Below, one piece after another: positions 53,498-63,045 of a stretch of DNA of 64,000 nt (its first letter is position 1; each line of letters begins with the position of its first letter). The translations under genes and the position numbers were made by a program. This stretch comes from Pseudoalteromonas viridis (GTDB taxonomy: Bacteria > Pseudomonadota > Gammaproteobacteria > Enterobacterales > Alteromonadaceae). Below the pieces are notes generated by a model. That model was not told where the DNA came from. It ran no database searches and saw only the letters and a list, made by a program, of their open reading frames with translations. The stretch lies in assembly GCF_017742995.1 (NCBI RefSeq), contig NZ_CP072425.1, positions 3,162,001 through 3,226,000 on the forward strand, read 5' to 3'.

Positions 53498-53659
53498 CAC
53501 CAAGTCGCTTCGCTTAAGTAATCCGTTTAGAGGCAAGACAATCTCGGTGATAACCAGGCAAAAATTGTCTATTTAGTGTGGCACTAAATCAGAAATTTTT
53601 AGCGCAGTTAGCGACGATTCATCCTTTAAATGGCTTATGCATGAATGCTGATTGGTATC
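53498..53659 (+). repeat. 162-bp intergenic repeat (copy B)
   Basis: Same length as copy A at 16019-16180 and in opposite orientation. Shared blocks with copy A include GGCAAAAATT, CTATTTAG, AGAAATTTTTA and CAGTTAGCG in the same order. Ends are weaker: GCACCAA at 53498 and ATTGGTAT at 53652-53659. The central hairpin is longer: ATTTAGTG/CACTAAAT (53572-53579, 53583-53590) inside AAAAATT/AATTTTT (53561-53567, 53595-53601). It ends 29 bases before the pyrD ATG, so it supplies part of the pyrD leader or promoter. Confidence 0.72.
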
Positions 53660-53688
53660 ATACGTTACTAGGAACTTAAGGAGTCTCC

Positions 53689-54699
53689 ATGTTTTATGAT
53701 TTAGCGCGTCGCTATATGTTCAGTAAAGATGCCGAGTGGGCTCATGATTTTGCGCTCGGAAATTTACGCCGCTTCGCGAACACCCCATTAAGTATGGCCT
53801 GGTCACAGTCACTTCCAAAGAAACCGGTTAATTTTCTGGGCCTGGAGTTCGACAACCCGGTGGGGTTAGCTGCGGGACTCGACAAAAATGCAGAGTGTAT
53901 TGATGCATTCAGCCAGATGGGTTTTGGCTTTATTGAAGTCGGTACGGTTACACCCAGACCTCAGGCCGGTAATGACAAGCCCCGGATATTTCGCTTGCCA
54001 GAAGCCAACGCGATTATTAATCGCATGGGCTTTAATAACAAAGGGGTAGATAACCTGGTTGCAAATGTTAAAGCGGCCCGCTACAGCGGTATCCTGGGTA
54101 TCAACATAGGTAAAAACAAAGATACGCCGAACGAGCAGGGTAAAGATGACTATATTCACTGTATGCGTAAAGTGTTTGAGCACGCGTCTTATATTACCGT
54201 CAATATTTCCTCGCCAAATACACCAGGATTACGCGACCTGCAATACGGTGAAGCCCTCGATGATCTACTACAGAGCCTGAAAAACGAGCAGATAGATCTT
54301 ATCGAAAAACACAAAAAGTCAGTGCCTATGCTGGTCAAGATAGCACCGGATGTGGATGCCGTTCAGTTGCAGCAAATTGCCGAATCACTGGTTAATAACC
54401 GCATTGATGGTGTTATTGCCACTAACACCACACTGTCGCGAGAAGCGGTCACAGGTCTTGCGCACGCAGAAGAAGCGGGTGGTTTATCGGGTCGCCCTGT
54501 ACGCGAAAAGTCGACACAGGTAGTGAGCGAACTGAAGCGCATGACCGAAGGTAAGCTCCCGATTATTGGCGTTGGCGGGATCGACAGCGCGGCTGCGGCA
54601 AAAGAAAAGCTTGAAGCCGGCGCCGATTTGATCCAGGTTTACACCGGTTTTATTTATGAAGGTCCTCAGTTGATCAAAAAGATCATCACGGAGATCTAA
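53689..54699 (+). CDS. pyrD: Dihydroorotate dehydrogenase (quinone), class 2
   Basis: A 336-residue membrane-bound flavoenzyme of pyrimidine synthesis that oxidises dihydroorotate and reduces quinone. The amphipathic N-terminus ([11 protein letters not shown]...), [21 protein letters not shown], the catalytic Ser of [12 protein letters not shown], and GVGGIDSA near the FMN phosphate site are all present. AAGGAG stands before the ATG. Beyond it come zapC and rlmKL, the order of E. coli. A strong hairpin terminator follows. Confidence 0.96.
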   Translation: MFYDLARRYMFSKDAEWAHDFALGNLRRFANTPLSMAWSQSLPKKPVNFLGLEFDNPVGLAAGLDKNAECIDAFSQMGFGFIEVGTVTPRPQAGNDKPRIFRLPEANAIINRMGFNNKGVDNLVANVKAARYSGILGINIGKNKDTPNEQGKDDYIHCMRKVFEHASYITVNISSPNTPGLRDLQYGEALDDLLQSLKNEQIDLIEKHKKSVPMLVKIAPDVDAVQLQQIAESLVNNRIDGVIATNTTLSREAVTGLAHAEEAGGLSGRPVREKSTQVVSELKRMTEGKLPIIGVGGIDSAAAAKEKLEAGADLIQVYTGFIYEGPQLIKKIITEI

Positions 54700-54773
54700 T
54701 CGGCTGTTTTATAAGCTACTGAATATAATTGTAATTATTCTGTAACTTAGCCGCCATTCAGAGACACTTTGAT

Positions 54774-54809
54774 AAAACGATCATTGTCACACCGCAATGA
54801 TCGTTTTTT
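54774..54809 (+). terminator. Rho-independent terminator after pyrD
   Basis: AAAACGATCATTG (54774-54786) pairs perfectly with CAATGATCGTTTT (54795-54807), with six T (54804-54809). A second related dyad, AGATCAT/ATGATCT (54818-54824, 54837-54843), follows directly. Confidence 0.92.
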
Positions 54810-54944
54810 CCTTATAAAGATCATTCATATAGCGCGATGATCTAAAACAATTTGTTATTACAAAAATTTTCACACAGCGATATTTCGCGATATACTTCTG
54901 TCTAGGTCTTAGATGCGTAACACATTGATATCGGGAGGTCCGTT

Positions 54945-55472
54945 TTGCAAGCATCCAAAGAGTGGCGGTGGATAAGATGTAGCCACAGGAACAGACTGCT
55001 TGTTGATTTGGGTGATGACCTTCAGTTATGCACGCCGTTTCGTCTCAGACAATTAACGGAAGACTCCCTGCAAAGTGTCGACTTAAGCGTCGAAGAAGCC
55101 GCATTTTATCGCAATGTTTATGATTACTTGCTCGGCTTCAAAGTCTGGTCTGAGCCTCAGAGCTGTCAAATCGCACTTAACGCCACTGCCGCAAAATTCC
55201 ATTTACTTCCTGTCCAGGCTAAAAGCTGGTTCTTTAGTTGTTACACAGGGGGGCAGCCTTTATGCGACGCCGTCGTGACCCTGCATTCAAGGTGCCAGCG
55301 CGGTGAGTTCCTGATTGTTGATCATAACCATGAAACCAGCTTGTGTATAAATCTGACACAAGGCTTTATGCTGGATGAAAACATCGAGCTTGAGCAGTTC
55401 CAGGCAATCAAGGTCCTTAACGACAGAGTACATCCTCTAATTCAGGTACATAAACAGAGCCAAACCGCCTGA
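54945..55472 (+). CDS. zapC: Cell division protein ZapC
   Basis: A 175-residue cytosolic protein that binds FtsZ and stabilises the Z-ring. The opening KEWRWIRCSHRNRLLVDLGD and the position between pyrD and rlmKL match ZapC (YcbW). The start is TTG 54945, behind GGGAGG with 6 bases spacing; no ATG fits. Ends 121 bases before rlmKL, with no separate terminator seen. Confidence 0.9.
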   Translation: MQASKEWRWIRCSHRNRLLVDLGDDLQLCTPFRLRQLTEDSLQSVDLSVEEAAFYRNVYDYLLGFKVWSEPQSCQIALNATAAKFHLLPVQAKSWFFSCYTGGQPLCDAVVTLHSRCQRGEFLIVDHNHETSLCINLTQGFMLDENIELEQFQAIKVLNDRVHPLIQVHKQSQTA

Positions 55473-55593
55473 CGTTCATGCCAATCTCTACTTTGTGATA
55501 TCTGCAGAGTCAGTCGCGCTGTGTGACTCTGATATGCCAGTCTGCTCCTTGCTGTGTTATACTCGCTGCAATTGAAATTATTGAGTATTTACA

Positions 55594-57705
55594 TTGCAGT
55601 TTATTGCCTTAACGTCTATCGGAATTGAAAACTTACTGCTTGAAGAGCTTCAGTCTCAGGGACTGGAAGTTGTCAAACAAAGTGTTGGTTCGGTCCGCTT
55701 TACTGCGGATAGTCTGGCAGTGCAGAAATTCTGTATGACCACGCGCTTTGCAACGCGCGTCATGATGCTGATTGATGAGCACGAAAACATCAACAACAAA
55801 GATGATCTATACAAGTTCGCGCGTTTTCAGGGCTGGCAGGAGTGGTTTGGTCCTAAGCAAACATTTGCGGTTGAGTTCAATGGTACCAACCGGGAGCTGA
55901 AAAACACGCAGTTTTCCGGGTTAGTGATCAAAGACGCCATTGTTGATTATTTTCAGGATCTGTACGAGCAACGACCGTCCGTCGATAAGCAAGACGCCAA
56001 TGTACGCGTGATAGCGAAACTCAATAAGGAAAAAATTGCCCTTTATATCGACTATTCTGGCCCACGCCTGTCAGACAGAGGGTATCGTACCAAGCAAGGC
56101 CGGGCGCCTATCCGCGAAAACCTTGCAGCGGCATTGGTGCAGCGCAGTGGTTGGCTGAATGATACCTCTAAACCTTTGTTTGACCCGTGTTGTGGCTCTG
56201 GTACTTTGCTGATTGAAGCGGCCAGCATGGCGCTGAACTTGCCTGCCAATATAAACAAAGACTTTGCCTTCAAGCGTTTACCTGGGTTTCGTGATGCCAA
56301 ATTTAAAGAGCTAAAAAGCGAGTTAAAACAGGCACAACTGGATAAACCCTTGTGGATCATCGGCCAGGACATTGACGCTCAGGTGCTGGAAACCGCAATA
56401 GGCAACGCCAAACGCGCAGGGCTCGAGCAATACATCCGTTTTAGTGAGGGAGATGCCAGCCAGCTGACTTGTGTTGCCAAACGCCCAGGTACATTGCTTA
56501 GCAACCTGCCTTATGGTGAGCGTTTAGGCTCTATGGCAGAGCTAATTAGTCTGTACCGGGGTATGGGTGAGCGATTCAAGAAACACTATAAAGACTGGTC
56601 TGTGGCCTTACTTGGCACAGACGAGGCACTATTTAAAACCCTCAAACTGTCGTCGAAAAAGCGTTATAAATTTAAAAACGGTCCGCTCGATGTCGCTTTG
56701 TATCTTTACGATATGGATGAGCGCCAGGTGGCGCAAAACGAACAGACCGGCGCGTTGCATTTTGAACAGTCACGGGCGTTTGCCAACCGGGTTAAAAAGA
56801 ACAAGCAAGCTTTGAAAAGCTGGCTCAAAAAAGAGCAGGTCCAGGCGTATCGTGTGTATGATGCCGATATTCCAGAGTATAATGTGGCAGTGGATGTCTA
56901 CGGCGATAGTGCCGTGGTATTTGAATACGCCGCACCAAAAGAAATCGACGAGTTAGTCGCCAACAAACGCCTTCAGGATGTTATCACGCTGACCGCGGAA
57001 ACGCTGGATATTGACCCTTCTGATATTGCGGTCAAGGTGCGTAAAAAGCAAAAAGGTCAGGAACAATACAATGCACTCAGCAAGCAAAACCGGGTGCAAG
57101 TGATTGAAGAGTTTGGCGCTAAGTTCAAAGTTAACTTGTTCGATTACCTGGACACCGGATTGTTTTTAGATCACCGACTGGCCAGGCGCTATATTCAGCA
57201 AAATGCCAGGAACAAGCGTGTCCTGAACTTGTTTGCCTATACCGGCAGTGCGTCTGTCCATGCCGCGCTCGGTGGCGCAAAAGCAGTCACTACCGTCGAT
57301 ATGTCTAAAACTTACCTGAAGTGGGCAGAAGAGAACTTCGCGTTAAACGAGTTGCGCAACCCACGATTCAGATTTGAGCAGGCTGACTGTCTTAAGTGGC
57401 TTGAGCACGCGCAGGGTCAATATGACTTGATCTTCCTTGACCCACCAACGTTTTCCAATTCAAAACGTATGAAAGACGTGTTTGATGTGCAGCGCGATCA
57501 TATCCAGCTACTGGGATGGGTGAAAAAAATCCTCAGCCCGGGTGGTACCTTGTTGTTTTCCAATAACAAGCGCGGCTTTAAAATGGATGAAGTTGGTCTC
57601 ATGGGACTTGGGCTCAAGGCTGAAAACGTGTCAGAGCAAACTTTGTCACCGGATTTCAAGCGTAACAAGCAAATTCACAACAGTTGGTTGATCACCCATG
57701 GCTAA
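55594..57705 (+). CDS. rlmKL: Bifunctional 23S rRNA methyltransferase RlmKL (m2G2445 and m7G2069)
   Basis: A 703-residue enzyme. THUMP domain (about 1-150), first methyltransferase (RlmL, about 155-390) with DPCCGSGTLLIEAA and SNLPYGERLG, second methyltransferase (RlmK, about 465-703) with NLFAYTGSASVHAALGGA and FLDPPTFSNSKRM. The start is TTG 55594, giving MQFIALTSIGIENLLLEELQ, which aligns with the E. coli N-terminus; the ribosome binding site is weak (TTGAG). It overlaps the next gene by 8 bases. Confidence 0.95.
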   Translation: MQFIALTSIGIENLLLEELQSQGLEVVKQSVGSVRFTADSLAVQKFCMTTRFATRVMMLIDEHENINNKDDLYKFARFQGWQEWFGPKQTFAVEFNGTNRELKNTQFSGLVIKDAIVDYFQDLYEQRPSVDKQDANVRVIAKLNKEKIALYIDYSGPRLSDRGYRTKQGRAPIRENLAAALVQRSGWLNDTSKPLFDPCCGSGTLLIEAASMALNLPANINKDFAFKRLPGFRDAKFKELKSELKQAQLDKPLWIIGQDIDAQVLETAIGNAKRAGLEQYIRFSEGDASQLTCVAKRPGTLLSNLPYGERLGSMAELISLYRGMGERFKKHYKDWSVALLGTDEALFKTLKLSSKKRYKFKNGPLDVALYLYDMDERQVAQNEQTGALHFEQSRAFANRVKKNKQALKSWLKKEQVQAYRVYDADIPEYNVAVDVYGDSAVVFEYAAPKEIDELVANKRLQDVITLTAETLDIDPSDIAVKVRKKQKGQEQYNALSKQNRVQVIEEFGAKFKVNLFDYLDTGLFLDHRLARRYIQQNARNKRVLNLFAYTGSASVHAALGGAKAVTTVDMSKTYLKWAEENFALNELRNPRFRFEQADCLKWLEHAQGQYDLIFLDPPTFSNSKRMKDVFDVQRDHIQLLGWVKKILSPGGTLLFSNNKRGFKMDEVGLMGLGLKAENVSEQTLSPDFKRNKQIHNSWLITHG

Positions 57706-57928
57706 GCTTACCCTGTTTTATACTGACGGCTGTCACCTTTGCGAGCAGGCTCACGAATTGGTGCTACGTTGTGTCGACAGCGACGCTGTAATGCATCAGG
57801 ATATTGTGGACGACCCTCAGCTGATGGCTGACTATCAGACGTCCATTCCCGTACTTAAGTCAACAGACAGTGCCAGGACTTTGTTCTGGCCCTTCACAGA
57901 ACAAGATATAAAAGAGTTGTTAAAGTAA
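57698..57928 (+). CDS. Glutaredoxin-like protein (DUF836 type)
   Basis: A 76-residue thioredoxin-fold protein with the redox pair in YTDGCHLCEQAH (Cys14, Cys17). Short glutaredoxins of this type are often found beside uup/rlmKL in Alteromonadales and Vibrio. The cis-Pro motif SIPVLK is present. Role unknown; thiol exchange in the cytosol is likely. Its start overlaps rlmKL and uup begins 1 base after its stop. Confidence 0.88.
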   Translation: MAKLTLFYTDGCHLCEQAHELVLRCVDSDAVMHQDIVDDPQLMADYQTSIPVLKSTDSARTLFWPFTEQDIKELLK

Positions 57929-57929
57929 G

Positions 57930-59842
57930 ATGGATTTAATCAGAATTGCAAGAGCCCAGCTGGCTTTTGGTACTCATCCTTTGTTAGATCAGGCGGATGC
58001 GGTCATTGAGGCCGGAGAGCGGGTCTGTATTGTCGGGCGCAACGGTGCCGGTAAATCAACCCTGCTTAAGGTTCTGGACGGGCAAGTTCAGCTCGACGAT
58101 GGCGAAATTAACCGAGTGTCTGGCCTGAAAGTATCGCGGCTCGAGCAAGATCCGCCAAAGGGTGCACAGGGTAGTGTATTCGATTATGTGGCCGGTGGTC
58201 TGCCAGATATTGCCCAGCTACTGATTGATTATCATCATGTCAGTGAAGCACTGCAAACGGATCATTCAAGCAGCTTGCTCAGTCGCCTGGAGCGTTTATC
58301 AGCCGACATTGAAGCAAAAGATGCGTGGCGTTTCGAAAGCCGTATCAAGCTGGTCCTGACCCAATTGCAACTGAGTGCCAACATGAAGCTGGAAAAACTC
58401 TCCGGTGGCTGGTTGCGTAAAGTGGCTTTAGCGAAGGCACTGGTGAGCGACCCCGACTTGCTGCTGCTGGACGAACCAACCAACCACCTGGACATGAGCA
58501 GTGTTGAGTGGCTTGAGCAATTCTTAAAGGAATTCAAAGGCGGTATTGTTTTTATCTCCCACGACCGGGCATTTATCCGCGGTGTTGCAACGCGTATTCT
58601 TGATTTGGACCGCGGTAAGCTTATCTCTTACCCGGGCGATTATGCTAAGTATCTGGAGCAAAAGGCGCACGATCTGAAAGTTGAAGAGGCACAAAACGCC
58701 TTATTTGACAAAAAACTAGCTGAAGAAGAAGCCTGGATCCGACAAGGGATCAAAGCACGCCGCACACGCAACGAAGGACGTGTCAGAGCCCTCAAAGCAC
58801 TGCGGGTTGAGCGTAAGCAGCGTGTTGAGCAAGTCGGCAAGACTGACTTTAACATTGAATCAGCCGAACGCTCCGGTAAGTTGGTCTTCGAGGCACAACA
58901 TATTGGTCATGCCTTTAAAGATAAGCGCATTGTGGATGACTTCTCGACCCTGGTCATGCGCGGCGATCGGGTGGGTCTGATCGGTCCCAACGGCGTCGGT
59001 AAAACCACTTTACTGAAAATTTTATTTGGTGATATTGCGCCGGATAACGGCAAAGTGAAGCAGGGCGTTAACCTTGAAGTGGCCTATTTTGACCAGTATC
59101 GGGAAAAGCTGGATGAGGAAAAGACCGTTCAGGACAATGTTGCTGAAGGCAAGCAGGAAGTACAAATGGGGGGCGCAGTCGCCATGTCCTCGGTTATCTA
59201 CAAGACTTCTTATTCCCGCCTGCGCGAGCGCGTACCCCGGTTAAGGCCTTGTCCGGCGGAGAGAAGAACCGCCTGCTATTGGCCAAGCTATTCCTTAAAC
59301 CTTCAAACGTTTTGGTACTCGATGAGCCGACCAATGACCTGGATATCGAAACACTGGAACTGCTCGAAGAGATCATTAACCAGTATCAGGGCACTATCCT
59401 GATTGTCAGCCACGACAGGGAGTTTATCGATAATACCTGTAACAGTGTCTGGGCATTCGAAGGTGAAGGTAAAGTAACCGAGATTGTCGGTGGCTTTAGT
59501 GATTTTGAAGCATATCGGACACAGCGCCAGGAGCAGCAAAAAGCGCTGGAAAAGCTCGATAAAGAGAAACAGCAGGCGAGCGATAACAAAAAAACAGCCA
59601 ATAAAAACAAATCCGGCAAGTTAAGCTACAAATTAAAGCTTGAACTGGAAGCGTTGCCGGGTAAAGTAGAGGCTCTGGAAAACGAGCTGGAAGAGCAGCA
59701 AAACCTGGTGAATTCACCGGAGTTTTTCAAGCAAGATCCTGAAACGACCCAAACCGCGTTGAACCATTTGGCTGACCTTGAGTCCAAGCTTGAAGCCGCG
59801 TTTGAGCGTTGGGAAGAATTAGAAGCATTACAGAATCAGTAG
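57930..59842 (+). pseudogene. uup: ABC-F ATPase Uup, frame interrupted at a G6 run
   Basis: A tandem ABC-F ATPase that acts on ribosomes and on transposon excision. Domain 1 has GRNGAGKS, LSGGWLRKVALAKAL and LLLLDEPTNHLD; domain 2 has GPNGVGKTT, LSGGEKNRLLLAKL and VLVLDEPTNDLD; a C-terminal coiled coil (about 560-637) binds DNA/RNA. The frame from 57930 leaves the Uup sequence after codon 414; the correct continuation is in the -1 frame to 59842. Adding one G to the G6 run at 59168-59173 restores 637 residues, the normal length. The site G GGG GGC (59168-59174) is also a zero-frame slippery heptamer. A sequencing error is the first guess. Confidence 0.85.
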
Positions 59843-59853
59843 TAAGGATTGAA

Positions 59854-61575
59854 ATGAAATATTCACTTATGGCCGCCAGCATTATCTTTGGCCTGTCTGG
59901 TGCGGTGAGTGCCGCGCCGTATACACTCACTGAATTACCAACCAGCGACATAGGCAAAATGCACTATGTGACGGATGCCAATGAGAGCGGTGAAGCCATC
60001 GGCCGCGTAACGGGACTGTATAATCTGCCTGTCGATATTAGTTATATCGATTTTCAAGACAGTTCGATTGTCGATTATTACGACACCTACAAAAGAATTT
60101 TAGAAAACAGAGAAGAAACCATCTCTTTTACCCTGGATGACATAGAGAATGGTGATGCGCTTACAACAGACGCAGAAGCACATAACTTTATGCTGGGTTA
60201 CTTGTCATCTGGTACACAAAGTGCGAGTGCTGAGTTCCAAAAAATCAGTTCTGTGTCTGGGCTCGAATTCACCGGCACCAGTGTTAATCTGATTGACTTG
60301 TTCGATGTCGAGTCGCCAGACTATGCGGGCCTGACACGTTCCGTCAGCAATGCGGTGACCGCCATCGCGGCAGATGGCACTGTGGCTGGCTGGGGCTCTG
60401 CGCCTTTTAAAAAGATCACGTTTACGCCTGAAGGTGAAAGTGAGGCGAAAACCTATTTTGTTCGTGACTGGCATGCGCGTGGTATCGTAATTTCTCCGGG
60501 TGGCAAGCGTGTCACACTGGAGCCTGAGTTCACCGAATATGGTGGCTACAGCATCGCGACAGATATCACTCTGACCGATGAAGGCAACTATCTGGTGGTG
60601 GGCCAGGCATCAGTGGGTTTGCCAGAAAACAGCCAGACAACCATCACGGATAACTGCGACAATAAAGATGAACCGGAAGCCGTTTGTATTTGGCGCCAAG
60701 GCCGTGGTATTTATGATTTGCGGGCTTTCCAATGGACACTGGATAAAGATTTCAACGTAATTGAGACGAAAAACCTGGGAATAGGCCTGGAGCGCAAAGA
60801 CGATGAGGATAATCCGTTCTACAGCTCGGCGTTTGCCATCAATAAGGCTGGGGTTGCTGTTGGTAAATCCAGGATCAGAGTTGACGATAGCCTGAAAGCC
60901 TATGAAGAGCCGGGCTATTACCAGAATGGCCAGTTTTTCACTTTGCGCGAGCACGATGTTTTTGATCAGGCCGGTAATGCGGTCGACATCAACGACAGTA
61001 ATGTGATTGCAGGATATGTAGGCCGGCAATACCAGGGCTCTTTATTTGAAGTAGCCGGTTTTTACTACGATATGAGCAATAAAACGTTTGCAGAACTGCC
61101 TAGTTATTTCAGTGGCTCAGACACTTATGTCAGAGACATTAACAACGCCGGTTACATTGTCGGCCAGGGTGAAATAGAGAAAAACGTTTCTAACCCTCGC
61201 AACGAAGCCTTTATGTATAAGATTGGTGATGAAAAGCTGACTAACATCAATGATTTACTACCTTGCCAAAGCGATGAGTTCCCATATGTCGTCGCGGAAG
61301 CCATTCGTATTACAGACGATAATACGATTTACGCAGTAGCAACCAAAACGGTTAAGAAGTTAGATTCGTTTGGCAACCCGGACAAAGACTCCGATGGCAA
61401 TGAAGCGTCAGAATCCGTGACGATACCAGTTGTATTGACAAAAACGGGCAGCACAGAGCTAGAGCAGTGTGTTGCACCGGAAGCTGAGACTTATGAACGT
61501 CAGTCTGCGTCGCTTAGCTGGTTGTCTTTACTTGCACTGCCGCTGCTGTGGGTACGCCGCAGACGTCAGAAATAA
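59854..61575 (+). CDS. DUF3466 family secreted protein with C-terminal sorting-type tail
   Basis: A 573-residue protein. ATG 59854 follows AAGGATTG and gives a signal peptide (about 1-20, ending AVSAA); the frame upstream belongs to uup. The repeated pattern of NESGEAIGRV and NNAGYIVGQGE-type segments marks a beta-propeller-like DUF3466. The C-terminus SWLSLLALPLLWVRRRR is a hydrophobic helix plus basic end, like the GlyGly-CTERM tails removed by rhombosortase, but the Gly-rich part is absent. It lies 11 bases after uup, as in Shewanella. Function unknown. Confidence 0.85.
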   Translation: MKYSLMAASIIFGLSGAVSAAPYTLTELPTSDIGKMHYVTDANESGEAIGRVTGLYNLPVDISYIDFQDSSIVDYYDTYKRILENREETISFTLDDIENGDALTTDAEAHNFMLGYLSSGTQSASAEFQKISSVSGLEFTGTSVNLIDLFDVESPDYAGLTRSVSNAVTAIAADGTVAGWGSAPFKKITFTPEGESEAKTYFVRDWHARGIVISPGGKRVTLEPEFTEYGGYSIATDITLTDEGNYLVVGQASVGLPENSQTTITDNCDNKDEPEAVCIWRQGRGIYDLRAFQWTLDKDFNVIETKNLGIGLERKDDEDNPFYSSAFAINKAGVAVGKSRIRVDDSLKAYEEPGYYQNGQFFTLREHDVFDQAGNAVDINDSNVIAGYVGRQYQGSLFEVAGFYYDMSNKTFAELPSYFSGSDTYVRDINNAGYIVGQGEIEKNVSNPRNEAFMYKIGDEKLTNINDLLPCQSDEFPYVVAEAIRITDDNTIYAVATKTVKKLDSFGNPDKDSDGNEASESVTIPVVLTKTGSTELEQCVAPEAETYERQSASLSWLSLLALPLLWVRRRRQK

Positions 61576-61807
61576 ACACCGTTCGGGGTATGTCTTCACC
61601 AGCATGCCCCGTATTCCCCCTTCATAAAACCGCCTTTTGACATACTTTTGGTTTGACTGAAAACAGTCGCCTGCTTTTGACACCCTTGCATCTGTAAGAG
61701 CATATTGTTCAGCTCTGTACAGGGTAACATTTAATAACACCTAATTCATTGTCTCCCAAACTCATACAGTAGAATATGATGAGGAAGTAGAGTAAGGATA
61801 ACAAACA

Positions 61808-62515
61808 ATGAAGATACAAACACTGTGCGCACTGGCGCTATCGGGCATACTTGCTGGTTGCGGGTCGAGTAGTAATGGCACCACATCCGGGCCAGATGTG
61901 CCACCCAAGCCCAGCGCGAAAAATTCAAAAATAGTGACTCAAGGGTTTGAAGTTCGCGTTTACAATCGACTGGCTGAACATGATACGCAAAACCCTGAAT
62001 ATAATCGAGACACACCCTATCAGGGAACTGAGGAAGTGACCTATCAGAACATTGTTTTTGGTCTGGACACGCAAACGATGTCGGTTACAACGGCATCCTG
62101 GCTCGATATACCTCATTCGTTTTCGTTGCTCACAAAAGCCTATGCTTTGTCGCCCGTACCGTTTCAAACAGAAGAGAACATCGTTTCAATTAACATTACG
62201 TCAGCGTCCGATTTTAGCCAGGCCTATCCATCAGGTAGCAATCTGAATACACTGTTCTCGGTGACCTATACAGATACACTGAATAAGTACTACAGCTATA
62301 AAAACGAGATAAAAACGTTTTTTACCGTTGAGGAGTATGTGCAATATGGTCAGGCTAATGGCGGGCTAAATGCCGGGTTTACACGCAATCTGGTGTTGAA
62401 TACCGGGCCAGACTATCCTGTGAATATGACTTTTTATATTGAGATTGAGCTGGATAATGGCAAGACCTTCTACCTTGAAACGCAAGAAGTTGCCTTTAAA
62501 CACACGGATAATTAA
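61808..62515 (+). CDS. Lipoprotein of unknown function
   Basis: A 235-residue protein with lipobox ILAGC (Cys at 18), then a short Ser/Gly/Pro linker and a beta-rich domain (about 40-235). No family recognised. AAGGATAAC lies before the ATG. The 232-bp gap upstream has no gene. Monocistronic; a palindrome follows 17 bases after the stop. Confidence 0.75.
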   Translation: MKIQTLCALALSGILAGCGSSSNGTTSGPDVPPKPSAKNSKIVTQGFEVRVYNRLAEHDTQNPEYNRDTPYQGTEEVTYQNIVFGLDTQTMSVTTASWLDIPHSFSLLTKAYALSPVPFQTEENIVSINITSASDFSQAYPSGSNLNTLFSVTYTDTLNKYYSYKNEIKTFFTVEEYVQYGQANGGLNAGFTRNLVLNTGPDYPVNMTFYIEIELDNGKTFYLETQEVAFKHTDN

Positions 62516-62532
62516 GGCCTAGTTAAGTGCCA

Positions 62533-62562
62533 TGGGGTCATATTAATGTCCGATTGACCCCA
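62533..62562. repeat. REP-like palindrome between the lipoprotein and MAPEG genes
   Basis: TGGGGTCA (62533-62540) and TGACCCCA (62555-62562) are a perfect 8-bp inverted repeat with a 14-base loop. The GGGGTCA/TGACCCC ends recall the REP sequences linked to REP-associated tyrosine transposases. No T-run follows, so a terminator role is weaker. Confidence 0.5.
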
Positions 62563-62619
62563 AATAAAATACAAGTCACAGTATCTGCACTTAAAATTAT
62601 AATAAAACAGGAACCACAC

Positions 62620-63030
62620 ATGGCGGAACAACTGTTGCCATATCAACTAACCATTTTGGTGCTCGGCCTGTCGGGCGCATTATTCTTAATCCAACTGGCA
62701 ATTGTCGATATTGTCGCCATTAAGCAAAAACATCCACCAGGCGTGGCGGTTGCTCAGGATCCCGATGACTGGCTATTTCGTTGTAATCGGGTATTTGCCA
62801 ATAGCAACGAAACGCTGGGGATCCTTGTGCTGGTCGTGCTCTTTGCGTTGTTTTCTGGCGCTGATCCTTTGTGGCTCAATGCACTTGCCCTGGTATACCT
62901 GGCATCCAGAATCGGACATATGTTGTGTTATTACATTGGCCAAAAATTATTGCGCAGTATTGCATTTGGTATCTGTTACCTGAGTCTGTTTGGGATATTC
63001 ACCACCGGGTTATCAGCCTGGCTCAAATGA
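62620..63030 (+). CDS. MAPEG family membrane protein
   Basis: A 136-residue protein with four membrane helices. The pattern FRCNRVFANSNETLGILVL matches the MAPEG core, where an N-E pair after a basic motif marks glutathione-linked enzymes. I start at ATG 62620 behind AGGAA; the frame continues 31 codons upstream without membrane-like content. Bacterial MAPEG proteins are mostly unstudied; a glutathione transferase or peroxidase role is only the family guess. Converges with the MCP gene (15 bases between stops). Confidence 0.85.
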   Translation: MAEQLLPYQLTILVLGLSGALFLIQLAIVDIVAIKQKHPPGVAVAQDPDDWLFRCNRVFANSNETLGILVLVVLFALFSGADPLWLNALALVYLASRIGHMLCYYIGQKLLRSIAFGICYLSLFGIFTTGLSAWLK

Positions 63031-63045
63031 GCATGACTTGCAAAC

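Noticed and set aside
61576..61807. rmf (ribosome modulation factor) expected near uup/DUF3466 in relatives
   Set aside because: No frame with an Rmf-like sequence was found here or in the following intergenic regions.
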